Positions 46,301 through 52,600 of a stretch of 64,000 nucleotides of DNA are shown piece by piece. The translations under genes and the position numbers were made by a program. Source of the DNA: Hymenobacter aranciens (lineage in GTDB: Bacteria > Bacteroidota > Bacteroidia > Cytophagales > Hymenobacteraceae). The notes beneath the pieces were generated by a model. It saw nothing but the letters and a program-made list of their open reading frames with translations. It was not told where the DNA came from and searched no databases. Numbering within the stretch: the stretch's first letter is position 1; every line of letters starts with the position of its first letter. The stretch is from assembly GCF_030580865.1 (NCBI RefSeq), contig NZ_JAUQSY010000001.1, forward strand, positions 372,001 to 436,000, written 5' to 3'.

Positions 46301-49154
46301 AATAGTAGTTGTTGCCGATAGCCAAGGTCGAGCCACCGGTTACCGTGATGGTGTAGGTGCCCGCCGGCGTGGCCGTGGTGGGAACCAGGGTAGCCGTAGC
46401 CAGTGAGAACGTATTCGACGAGCTCACGTAGAGCTGCACATTCTGAATATCGGCCACCGGCGTCGAGCCCAGGTCAACGGTCAGGCTGTTCAGCTTGGGA
46501 GCATTCACCTGGCCAGCCGTAACTATCGTCAGGGCCGCTACGGCCTGGTTGGTAGCCCCAGCCCCGGTAATGCCGGTGTACTGCGTGTAGGTCGGGGTGC
46601 CGGTTACGGTGATATAGGGAAGCGACGTGAAGTCACCTTCGTCGGCACCCAGGTCGGGGGCATAGCCACCGCCGTTGGTCTGGGCCACGCCGTTTACCGA
46701 ATACGGGCCGGTGCCGGTGTAGGGGCCACGAGCGTCGCCGTCGTAGTCCGTCGTCACGCCGCTGATTACAACACCGCCGCTCTCTACGAAGGTGGCCGTG
46801 CCGGGGGCAATGTGCAGGAAGTTGGAAGCCGAGCCAGTGGTGCTGGCAAAGGGTACGTCTTCGGTGCGCGAGTTGGTTTCGCGCGGCGCAACGGCCGCTT
46901 GCATGGCCGCCAGGGTCTGGTACGAGTTCGTGCCGTCGTAGTAGAGCAGCCGGTTGGTACCCGGGGTACCGGCGAAGTATAGGTTGTTGTTGGAACTGCT
47001 GGAGTAACCAGCCAGAGCCGTGGCAGTACGGCGCAGTGCTACCGCGAGGCCGGTGCCATTCGGGGTCGATTTATTAACAACTATGTTGTTGATTAACGTC
47101 ACCGTCGGCGTCGTGCTGGCCAAAAAGATGCCCGAAGTGCCAAAATTTGTACCTGAACTGCTCGCGTTCAGGTACACAGTGTTGTTGTAGATGTTACTAG
47201 CTGAGCCACCGTTCACCAGAATACCCGCTACAGCCGTCGCGCTGGATAGGTCTGGTGTGGTGATGCCACCGATGATGTTGTTGCTGGCGTTTACAGTCGT
47301 CCCGCTGTTGATAAACAAGCCGGATGCTGCCGGAGCGCTGGCATTGTAGGAGGTCAGGCCATATACCTTGTTCCGGCTGATATTGACAGTACTACCCGTT
47401 GTGTTGTAGATGCCATGCAACGGACCATATACTGAGCCTCCAGCGGTGCCCAGCGTAAGGTTACCCACAGTATTGTTGGCGATGTTTTTGACGCCGGTAG
47501 CCTGCGAATAGATGCCGTAAAAGTTATTGCCCGACGTGCCGGTACCACCTACAGAAATGCCAACAATAGTATTGTTAGTTACCGTTTCCGTTGCAACCGA
47601 CGTGTAGCTGAAGTAAGGGTAGGTCAGAAGCCCCGTGCTGTTGGTGGTAAGCGTCTCGTTCGTAATAGTGTTGTTGTCAGTAACACTAGTAGCAGCAGTG
47701 GTGTAAATGGGGTAGTAACGAACAGTAGCTACTGCAATAGAGCTCGTGTTATTGGAAATAACGTTGGCGTTAGAACCCGCGCCTCCAATGTTCGCGGTGG
47801 TACCCGTAGCATAGATGGGAATAATAGAAACCCCAGAAAGCCCGGTTACCCCGAAGGTGTTATTCGAAATGGTGTTGCCCGTAATGTTGGCAGTGCCACT
47901 AGAGGTAGTGGTCAAGGAGTTGTATACTGCCCGGCTGAGTCCGAACAAATAGAAGTTGCTCGAAACGGAGTTGCCAGTAATCGAGTTGCCGGTGATATTC
48001 GAAGTCAGGCCAGTTGCACTGCTGAGGTCCTGAATAAACTGAACGTAGTAGGGGCTATTCGGAATATTCCAACCCGTAAAAGTATTGTTGGTAATATTGA
48101 CCGTAGTGAGGGCGGTAGTACCTGCCTGCTTAATGCCAATATTGATGCCGCTACCAGAACCGGTAGAAGCAGTAGCAATAGTTACTGCATTCTGGCTGAT
48201 TGTCAGCGCGCCTACCATGCCCGTGGGGTTCACTGCGCCAGTGCCAATGCCAGTCACGGCAGTAGAGGTGTTGCCGTTAGGGATGCTAACCGTGTTATTT
48301 ACGATGCTCAGGCCTGCCTGATACTCGGCGTTGATGCCGTACACGGCCGTATTGCTACCGCCCAGGTTGGTCATGGTGTTGCCGTTGCCCGTGCCTGTGG
48401 CCCCAATTACGTTATTGGTGTCCATATTGGCAACGGTCGCCGTTGCACCTAATATGTTGACGCCCAAAAATGAGTTAGCAATCACGTTGCCACGGAAGGC
48501 GTTGTTGCTGTTTGCCCCAAACGAACTCGAAGCCGTGTACGCCGTACCTGTTGCGCCGGTAGCGGCGCTATAGATACCGATGGTGCTGGTGCTGGTCTTG
48601 TCAAGTGTGATAGTTGAGCCAGTCACTACAACGTTCTGGCTGCCATCGGTAGCCGATACCCGGAACAGGGCGTAGCCATACTCCACAGTGTTGCTGGCTG
48701 CCGTTACATTGATGTTGGTAAAGGTGACGTAGTCCGTACCAACTACCGATAGGATAGCGTCATTAGCGCCTGCCGTACCAATGCCGGTGATGACCGGATT
48801 GGCACCCGCGCCCGCCTTCTTAAAGACGACAGGCCTAGCGACTGTTGCCGGGTTAGTCGAAGCATTGTTGAGGGTGATTTGCCCGGCAGTAGCGCTGGCA
48901 AACGTTTCGGTGTAACCCGCCGCAATGTCAAACGTAACACCATTAGGGCCTACACCACCGGAGTTGAGGGCCGTGATGGCCGCTGCTACCGTAGCGTAGT
49001 CGCCCGGAATAGTCTTGGTGCCCGAAAGCTGGGCCCAGGCCCCGTTGCTGCCCAGCAGCAACGCGAGCAAAGCCACTGCCCGGGTAAGGTAGCGGCTTCG
49101 TGGAGTGGACAATGGTGGCGGTAGGGTGGTCCGCCTGAGTAAGGGTTGTTGCAT
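30822..49154 (-). CDS. Giant secreted beta-helix adhesin-like protein (6110 aa) with T9SS sorting domain
   Basis: Minus strand, ATG 49154. Signal peptide MQQPLLRR.. to GAWA (about 41). Five long right-handed beta-helix modules follow (about 42-845, 997-2025, 2187-3259, 3422-4125, 4239-4705), full of N-x-I/N-N-T-V ladder turns. Each ends with a D-x-D-x-D-x-R .. D-x-GA[DY]E-type motif. Modules 1-2 and 2-3 are separated by spacers resembling BNR-associated N-terminal domains (NVADIAAARLY, SNYFFLVYDIAGTATSGD). The rest holds CARDB/Ig-like domains (CQGQTQVL, CQGAPVAV), a MAM-like domain (about 5372-5552), a TTTWTGAASGSTTNWYNAGN strip (about 5606-5820), and a LPVELTRFEA module with the CTD (PNPFSAQLML, about 6031-6110). 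An exposed fibre-like adhesin or carbohydrate-binding surface protein is likely; no catalytic residues were recognised. The open frame runs unbroken for 18.3 kb. Confidence 0.9.
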   Translation of the reverse strand: MQQPLLRRTTLPPPLSTPRSRYLTRAVALLALLLGSNGAWAQLSGTKTIPGDYATVAAAITALNSGGVGPNGVTFDIAAGYTETFASATAGQITLNNASTNPATVARPVVFKKAGAGANPVITGIGTAGANDAILSVVGTDYVTFTNINVTAASNTVEYGYALFRVSATDGSQNVVVTGSTITLDKTSTSTIGIYSAATGATGTAYTASSSFGANSNNAFRGNVIANSFLGVNILGATATVANMDTNNVIGATGTGNGNTMTNLGGSNTAVYGINAEYQAGLSIVNNTVSIPNGNTSTAVTGIGTGAVNPTGMVGALTISQNAVTIATASTGSGSGINIGIKQAGTTALTTVNITNNTFTGWNIPNSPYYVQFIQDLSSATGLTSNITGNSITGNSVSSNFYLFGLSRAVYNSLTTTSSGTANITGNTISNNTFGVTGLSGVSIIPIYATGTTANIGGAGSNANVISNNTSSIAVATVRYYPIYTTAATSVTDNNTITNETLTTNSTGLLTYPYFSYTSVATETVTNNTIVGISVGGTGTSGNNFYGIYSQATGVKNIANNTVGNLTLGTAGGSVYGPLHGIYNTTGSTVNISRNKVYGLTSYNASAPAASGLFINSGTTVNASNNIIGGITTPDLSSATAVAGILVNGGSASNIYNNTVYLNASSSGTNFGTSGIFLASTTPTVTLINNIVVNKSTPNGTGLAVALRRTATALAGYSSSSNNNLYFAGTPGTNRLLYYDGTNSYQTLAAMQAAVAPRETNSRTEDVPFASTTGSASNFLHIAPGTATFVESGGVVISGVTTDYDGDARGPYTGTGPYSVNGVAQTNGGGYAPDLGADEGDFTSLPYITVTGTPTYTQYTGITGAGATNQAVAALTIVTAGQVNAPKLNSLTVDLGSTPVADIQNVQLYVSSSNTFSLATATLVPTTATPAGTYTITVTGGSTLAIGNNYYYLTYNIAPGATPGDVITSAITSITINTTSYTPTLSGAAGALTVTGPMSGPYTIDQTGSGPLNYTSFTAAITDLNARGINTTGSGVPVTFNVAGGQTFNETGVPAINRTGIAGFPITFRRDPAGSATNPILQVTGTSGTNDAALAVAGGDYFTFSNLTITQPTGSSALEYGIAFYRASATDGSQNNTVQNCTITLSTANASSAGIYSAATTVTGAAVTTSSAAGAFSNNKFYSNTISNVAAGIYLNGVNVAANYDTGNDVGGAAAAGATTGNTITNFGGTAGGYGIYAIYQSGALLNNNTINNAAGGSAAAGPIYGVYQGTSTATSVAMSYNTVTLSQGSANLAYGVYNLAAGAAANTASLTNNIVTLSLANNFATTNASSLYGVYNAAANGTVTLTNNSVTATAANTGAGSYDGGFYGVYNTTAISGGALTMTGNIVNLTATASAAGGFGSGGPFYGVGNAGAASAAATLSSNNVTIVHTVGGTAGSGNSVYGVYNASTVAGALTMSSNTVANTPTSSTTGSGYGGSYYGVGNVSAVTGALAMNSNTVSNSPTVTSTQSITTSFFGVYNTGAVSSNSATAAAFNGNTINAVSSLTSTGVLSGSFNGVYNTGAVGASGAGSASMSNNNVLTATGNTYVTTAAVNLLYNTGVIQGPLTISSNTGGPATGTATFNTGSASYLIFNNNATASAITVSNNNFRNLTSTGNGSFVGYYDNGSPSSPGAFTFNGNTLNNITLAGSAGLIGVQQSTAATQVMNITNNTFTNLTAGTGAGIGINATLGAAASVISGNTITGFNGGAALTGIVSNSNIGSVFQNTVGNLVSSGGSNVYGINNSATTTSIYQNKIYGLSGTAAGSVVAGIYLTAGTTVNLHNNLIGTLTAPAATSLLAVTGINMVASTTVNAYYNTIYLNASSSAATFGTSGIYFATGPNLTLRNNIIVNTSTAIGTGGYTAALRRVSGTNGTVPANYQAASNNNLFYAGAPSSTNLLYVEGTTSATNPHQRLDTYKAFMATRDQASVTENPPFASTTGSSSSFLHINPSVPTQVESGGAAIATYTTDFDGDTRNATTPDLGADEGTFTPSVPVTVSSLTYTQTTANTGASATNQVAASLTVTTAGSGAQPNLTAVTVDLTGTSNVADIAAARLYRSNTSSYSLASATLVATGTVSGTSINFTGSQLLDLGSNYFFLVYDIAGTATSGDQITSAFSSVTIGGTPYTGSSTPAITLSGAAGYLSIEGPMQGTYTINQSGSGARNYTSFTAAINDLNARGINTAAYTPSPNTGPVIFNVSRSQTFNETSVPVIITTGIAGFPITFQRDPAGAGANPILQVTGTSGTNDAALAVAGGDYFVFSGLDITQPSGLTSLEYGIALYRASVTNGAQNNTVQNCNITLSKANVNSTGIFGATTTAAGVAVAAPTSVAGANSGNKFYNNIISNVTSGIVFNGSNTPAFYDLNNDFGGTAGATTGNTVNNFGSTASSYGIYAIYQSGALLNNNIVNNTAGGGSAATGAIYGVFQGASTATNAVLSNNNVTLSQGSNNPIYGVYNAAAGAAANSVIMSGNTVVLSITSNSASDQTGYVSYGVWNAAATGSVALNGNTVTIAGANTAAGSYNAGTYGVYNTGAATATAGSLTLNNNIVTLSPSATAGGGFGTASFNGVSNTGAASNTLALNNNNVSVAFNALTGNSGFGQNVNGVFNTSTGTAVNGLTMNENTVSNASTFNVSTNSYGAQFYGVYNAAAVSGTSSTLAMNQNTVSNTPTSYSASSYTGGFYGVYNTGAVSGTGATAASFNTNNINGSDTFAGTGTLSGAVYGVYNTAAITGGATMNSNNLFTNDVNSYRTTGATYMLYNTGAVNNAAATGISHTISNNTFGPANGIAYFNWNSNSYLINNNSTTAGATTVSNNTFQNINGSGTGAGLFGYYNYASAAGDITVDQNTFTNIAVAGTSTLTGVFMGTSASQKITITNNTFTNLATGSGGGSAINYAYGATTSRVNNNTIAGFTSTGGGALSGVLIGPNTIVTGNAAAGGDIFLNNISGLSTTGAANVNGVSITSTSAASTVNIYRNKIYDLSGDNAGVTVNGLSIGGSIANTVNVYNNLVGNLTAPNATGASAINGMLVSNSSTSSVTNISFNSVYLAAFSAGANFGTSGIFISTDAPVNLRNNIFVNASSPNGTYATVAYRRGTTISVTNAPVTTNDRNLYYAGGASANTLLYAQGTTSLTNTKQTIADFKAYMGSPREANSGTEFPNFISTTGSDANFLHIDPTNPTQVESGGINIAGITTDYEGDIRQGNPGYPAGGGGTAPDIGADEGTFLVADLLPPTITFTAFPNQAAAPSTTLSGITITDNVNVNVSTFPPRLYFRRRTDGNVITGNTSATDGWKYVVGTLTNTSATTPPVYTYSFNVDYSLLNGGTGVTGGETIDYFIVAQDRVAPANVGVGHGNFPPSSIPTTVNLATANLPTGYDSYLIVPVLASTYTVGTGQPYPNLTGPAGLFNALNGGIAQSNIVVNVTSNLTEPGNIALNQLAQATGSNYSITIRPDASVTSELLISGPGFNAGMIRLNGADNVTFDGGASRYFRFQNLNTVASPTFTFLNDAVSNTITRSVIESGNTSTSSGTVLFYNSSTAVTSTGNDNNNVTDNDIRGLSTTGGATHANAVYSVSVTGTGTGTNSGITISNNRIYDWTSGGVIVPAAGNGNNWTISGNSFYQTATRTTALTAVQLVTGSAHTVTGNSIGGANATRGGAALTSSAAFIGIAIPSVASSTHTITNNVLANIANTGSSTNYGISFTGTGSGTISGNRIGMALTGGVSSDTVRTNYDTYSIYNTATGTVAITNNVVNRVKMTSTGGDFNVGIFSSAGTNTITGNTVANLTTTASSSTSDLALSGIYVSAATAGNTVSNNTVYNIVNSTTTASTRANGIFITGVNSTGTATLVERNRVYNVANTSLTPTGGTSGLAVGIRINGGAATYANNMVSMGANTAGESRVSGIENASAGTGTNNFYYNSVYVNGAVTGTVNNSYAFQRSSTSPLMLRNNVFYNERTGGGAAHVALLVSSTTGWTATTADNNYLITVDASKVVSYNGTVYSMSSYQSISGGAPNSLSSTTSSVTSSNLFVDPATANLHVGPYYVTNVRSAPLESRGVAIAGFTTDYDNDTRPGPAGSTNGGGSNPDIGADEFDGRPAGTDVTVVTINGITFPVNAGSLPVTATVRNLGNVPLTSVSLTYTLNGGSPVTQSFTGLSVAPNATTPLALGSPTLAQDINTLVVTSSLPNGSTDEDPTNDTQTLSFRTTLVGAYTINKAAAASNTNFVAFMNTSTPTVNAAASSLAAYGVNGAVTFAVSNGAYTEQVLLPTIAGTSATNTVAFNGNGQTLTFAPTSTNIAVVAFTGADYTTLNNFVINPTGTTYGAGVILSGQSNNNSITNNVVSAPANVSSTTTGGIAISNSLTSMTSSGDAAANTVISGNTISGGYYGISMSGPTATTAVGNQILNNTVRDFYTYGIYSTYQNAPQILGNDISRPTATTVTTFNGIYMTTGNSGAAVERNRIHDPYAAVLTNSSAAYGVYIAASATAAAPNDYVNNVVYNLQSAGTVAGFYNFSAYAYQRFYHNSVSSDYTTSSSGITYGYYQSGNAAGIELKNNIFKVTRTSTGSQYGLYFSTAAAATAAVSDYNDLYVMGSGTATNYYTGYNGTARTTLALWQTNSGLDANSVAVDPLFANAATGNLKPTTNAGIDGIAPLLPRVPNDITLATRNSPTDPGAYEFTPAPYDIEPAVLVSPVPSGQTCFSSAEPLSVTIRNTGFASTNLSTITPATVSVSVLTPSGTVGPFTATLTGTIAGNGGTLPVTIPGTVDMTAYGDYVFTITTNVSGDGSTGNDVLTVTRTVAAPVAGTVSPAAVSLCQGQTQVLTVAGTANGTIYWQQSTNGTTFTDVSPVANGTTYTATATPGVVAYRVQVRCNSNVANSNLSTFTVDNPQPVTASASPSTVCEGNTTTITATKTSSQSAIRFYSAATGGTELTPTSVAGNTYTYTTPALAAGTTNYYVAAVSGATEVGGKPAPTSPSNIIANGWGMQFTANSSFTLQSTTIYPTGTGTVNIALYNNAGVQLAETGNISVTGTGATTPVVVPLNFPVPTGTNYRLLLKAYSGISNLVYETTGISYPYNSPSGALSVNSAYWDPATTSYIFYFYNFVVSTSCEGLRTAVPVTVTPAPSVTITPSTPVTVCQGAPVAVTGTADAYYNTFTYSATAPAQASDVTYNSTALAATITAPTTVGTYIYTLTASNSTAGAGSCQAIRTITVNVIAPTAGTLASSISSFCTSGTPTLTLTGSTNGTIQYQQSTTSATTGFTNIAGATSATYTPAAALTQTTYFRVLTSCDANVVTSNVVTVTNVAPPTPVVTPASPTICNNTSTTLTAAVPNNVVSNKVLFSENFNAGLGSFTVDNASGATAVTNWALQTPPFTSSTYLTNFNGADGTPFVFANSDAGGSGSTTDTRLVSASFSTLNASGLSLTFDQLMRSPTDTKADVEYSIDGGSSWTLVPGGSFTSTAVGTTSGASAATATTTLALPAAVNGQANVKIRFNYIGSYDWYWIIDNVRVTGNFSEAATYAWTLVSGPGPLPATTNTASLTVSPADNAVSVYRVTATYASVSCSTSNDVTVTTTNTTTWTGAAASGSTTNWYNAGNWTTCVPSATIDAVIPTGLANYPTITSGTAPVRNLTIQGTGTLTTANSGTMLDIKGNFVTAGVASFTAGTGTMTSFSGATAQAIGSGTYYNVAISGSGATAKSLGGDVVVNNNFDLTNGMLDSNGHELQLNSTTGSFVGAGTSHYVVTNANLAGHVRINNVGPTGRASATFPIGTTTTYTPATLTNTGDLDYFVGSVKDGISLQGTGTSMTTGVVGKTWDIAEGTAGGSNATLTLQWNAADERSFNRTSAAIVHYENGAWNGQCYTCYAAAAGSDPYTLSRSNITTFSPFAVQDNTKPLPVELTRFEAVRNGGNAILNWNTATEKNNAGFEVQVSTNGSSFRKLQFVEPASANSNSPRSYVYNDVEAGKTGLRYYRLRQVDLDGKASFSPVRTVDFGKLDGTSLTAMPNPFSAQLMLNVQTRTASPATLLTVTDATGRTILTQTLALPAGQSQVTINDLERLPVGMYLLHLTLDGQLQHVKVVKK
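42264..42320. repeat. 57-bp internal identity between beta-helix modules 2 and 3
   Basis: These 57 bases are identical to 45849-45905 (offset 3585). They encode the TGTSGTNDAALAVAGGDYF segment near the start of each module. The flanks stay similar but diverge quickly. Confidence 0.8.
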
Positions 49155-49661
49155 GGAACTAATAAAGAAGGGTTAGGGAGTGATGTAACTGTAAGCGGGA
49201 AAAAAAGGAAAAGGGTGAAGAATGTCGTCTGAAGCAGCCGAAAAGGACCGAAAATAAGACCAGCGCCGTAAAAAACTAAGAACCAATCCCAAAACGGGAC
49301 GGATTTCGGCGGCCTAAAGTTAATTAATGCAGGCTTAATATCCTAGTCAAAGAAGCTCGCCAAACAGATGTTCGTGTGGAAACACGCTGGCTGAAGGGAT
49401 AAAAAAAATAGCATTTCATGCTACGCTCATTATCTGGCTGAGCAAAAGACGGCAAGTAAGCGGGATAAGCCTAATCGGTCCAAAAAAGTGCAACGGGGCT
49501 TCAGTCAATCTTTTTTATTGACCAGTGAGGGTTTTCCGCTGCCTCGCCAGGTCGGCTTCAGCTTGTTTTCCGCTCCCGTCATTGCCTAAAAAAAGAAGCC
49601 TCCGCACCAATGGCGCGGAGGCTTCTTTTTTTAGGTGGCCGAATAGCAGCTGCGCAGCTGC
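49155..49661. other. Upstream region of the 6110-aa gene and terminator of the next gene
   Basis: About 430 AT-rich bases lie between the giant's start codon and the terminator at 49585. A minus-strand TAACTTTA (49315-49322) is one base off the -7 consensus but has no good partner, so no promoter is called. The rest shows no gene or repeat. Confidence 0.4.
49585..49635. terminator. Strong bidirectional-looking terminator after the 1621-aa gene
   Basis: 21-bp perfect arms (CCTAAAAAAAGAAGCCTCCGC at 49585-49605, complement at 49615-49635) with a 9-base loop. The A7/T7 runs lie inside the arms, so either strand reads stem then U-tract. It is placed 27 bases past the minus-strand stop. Confidence 0.9.
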
Positions 49662-52600
49662 TTATTCTACCATCAGGCGAACCGTGGCCGTGGCGGCACC
49701 GGCTTGCACCCGCACCATGTACAGGCCGGTTGCGAGGCCGGTTACGTCCATGGTCGTCTGGGCACCATCCGTATTCAGACCTACGGCCTGGGTGCGGATA
49801 ATCTGACCAACCGAGTTGACCAGCTCAACCGTTGCCTTCTGCGCGCCGCTCACGGCCGGAATCGACACCGAGAAGGCGGTGTGAGCCGGGTTCGGGAACA
49901 CGCTCAGGTGGGCCATACCGACGGCATTGCGCGCCCCCAGAATGGTGTTGAAGGTCGTCGAGCTCGTGGGCGCCGGGCCGCTGGCGCAGTTCGGCGTCAC
50001 GGTCACGGTGTAAGCCGTATTAGGCGTCAGACCGGTCAGAATCACGGGGGCGGCACCAGGGTTCGGCGTTACGGTTACCGGCGGGCTGCCGGCGGCGGCG
50101 TAAGTTACCGTGTAGCTGGTGTTGTTGGCTCCCGGCGTGAAGTTCACCGTGGCCGAGGTAGCAGTGATAGAAGCTACGCTGAGGCCGGTCACACCTTCGC
50201 AGGGCGAGATGGTGCTGAAGGTGACCGACGAGGTGGGGGCCGTGCCGCTGGCGCAGGTCGGCGTCACGGTCACGGTGTAGGCCGTGCCGGGCGTCAGGTT
50301 GCTCAGCACTACGGGCGAGGCCGTCGGAGTGGGCGTTACGGTTACCGGCGGAACGCCGACGGCAGTGTAAGTCACCGTGTAGGCGGTGTTGTTGGTACCC
50401 GGCGTGAAGCTCACACTGGCCGAGGTCGTCGTGATGCTGCCCACGGCCAGCGCCGTCACGCCATCGCAGACGGCCACGGTCGTGAAGGTTGCCTGAGCCG
50501 GACCAGCTGTGCCACCTGCCGAGCAGGTGGGCGTGATAACTACCGTATACACCACGCCCGGCGTCAGGTTAGTGAGGATATACGGCGAGCCGCCCGTGGT
50601 AACGGTGGTGGGCTGGCCGCCAGCCGGCGTGTAGGTAATCTCAAACGAGGTGTTATTGGTGCCCGGCGTGAAAGCAATTTCGGCCGAGGTAGTAGTCAGG
50701 TTACCCACCAAGATGTTCGTAACGGCGTTACAAATCGGCGGAGCGGGCGTGCTGAAGGTGGTAGAGACAGTGGTGCCAATTCCAGTGTTGGTGCAGGTCG
50801 GCGTTACGGTCACGGTGTACTGGGTAGTGCTGGCCAAGCCGGTCAGGGTGAAGGGCGAACCGCTGATGGCAGGCGTCACGGTTACGGGCGCACCACCGAA
50901 GGGGGTGTAAGTAACCACGTAGCTGGCGTTGCTGGCACCCGGCGTGAAGCTGATGTTAGCCGACGTACTTGTCACGTTGCTGGAGGTCAGGTTCGTCACC
51001 GGGTCGCAGGGCGGGGCCGTGGTGGCGAAGGTAAACGTCGCAGCCGACGAGGTGCCGCCGCTGGCGCAGGTAGGCGTGATGCTCACCGTGTACACGGTAC
51101 CGGCCAGCAGGCCGCTCAGGCTGAAGGGCGAGCCCGCCGGGGCGGGCGTCACGGTTACGGGCGAGCCGCCGGCGGCGGTGTAGGTAACTACGTAGCTCGT
51201 GTTGTTGACGCCGGGCGTGAAGCTGATGTCAGCCGAGGTGTCGGTGATGTTCGAAGCCGCCAGGTTGGTGGCTACGCCGCAGGGCGCTACCAGCGTCGTG
51301 AACGAAGTAGTAGTAGCCGTTGAGGTGCCACCGCTGGTGCAAAGCGGCAGGACGCTTACCGAGTACGACGTCAGCCCCAGCAGACCCGTCAGGGTTACCG
51401 GCGAAGCCGTAGCGGTGATGGTAACCGGTGTGCCACCGGCGGCGGTGTAAGTAATCGAGTACGACGTGTTGTTGAGGCCAGGGGTGAAGCTCACTTCGGC
51501 CGTCGTGCCGGTTACGTTTGCTACCGTCAGGTTGGTAACCGGGTTGCAGGGCGGGGCAATGAACAGCGGCTGGGCTGCAATGGTGAAGGCACCGTTGGCA
51601 TCGGAGCTGCCGTAGCCGCTCACGGCCACGTAGTAGGTGCGGCCCGGCACCACGTCCGGCATGGTGAAGGGAGCCGAGAAGCCAACGTTGCTGGCGCCGG
51701 CAGCACGGCAGAATACCAGACGGAAAGGCCCGCTGGCGCAGTCAGTGCTTTCGTACACGCGCACCAAGCCGGCGGCGGGGTCCGTCACGTTGAAGACAAT
51801 GGCATTGTTCGGCGCAGCCGCACCGGTCAGGATGTACCATACGTCGCGCGGGGCCGTAGCCACGCCGCAGGCCGGCAGCGAGGTGTCAATGCCCGGCTGC
51901 AGGCTGGTGCTCGAGCCCGTGTTGTTGCCGGCTACCGGCACGTTGGTCAGGGGCAGCGGGTCGGCACCGCAGGGGTCGTCGTTGGTGGGCGACTCCAGGC
52001 GCGTCTGGAAGCAAGTGGGGCCCACCAGGGTGCTGTTACCGTTGAGGCCGCCGCAGATGAGGCGAACGTAGAAGCAGTAGTTGGTTTGCGGGGTCAGGCT
52101 GGTCAGCTGGTAGTTGGGAGTGGTGATACCCGTGATAGTAGTACCGGCCGTGTTGGGGTTAAAGCCGGGCGGGCCAAGGATAACCGAGTACGAGCTGCCC
52201 GAGGGCACGCCGCCCGTGCCCGCCGTCCACGACAGCAGGGCGCTGCTCTTGGTCACGTTCTGGGCCGCGAGGGCCGAAGGAGTGGGGCAGCTTGGGAGCG
52301 GCGTAGCGCAGATGGTGAAGTTGCCCAGCGTACTGGCCGAAGTGTAGTTGAACACGCGCACGTAGTAGGTCGTGTTCGGGGTCAGGGTCGACCAGTCGAG
52401 CGCCGGGGCGGCAGTGTTGGCCGCCGTGCCTACGCAACGGATGAGCGTGAACGGACCAAGGCAGCTGCTGGCCGAGAACAGCTGCACAGCGCTGGCCGGG
52501 CCACCCGTCACGCTGATACGAACCGAAGTGCTGCCGGGGCCGCTGGCATCGGTCGTGAACTTATACCATACGTCCCGGGGCACGTTGTTGGGGCCGCAGC

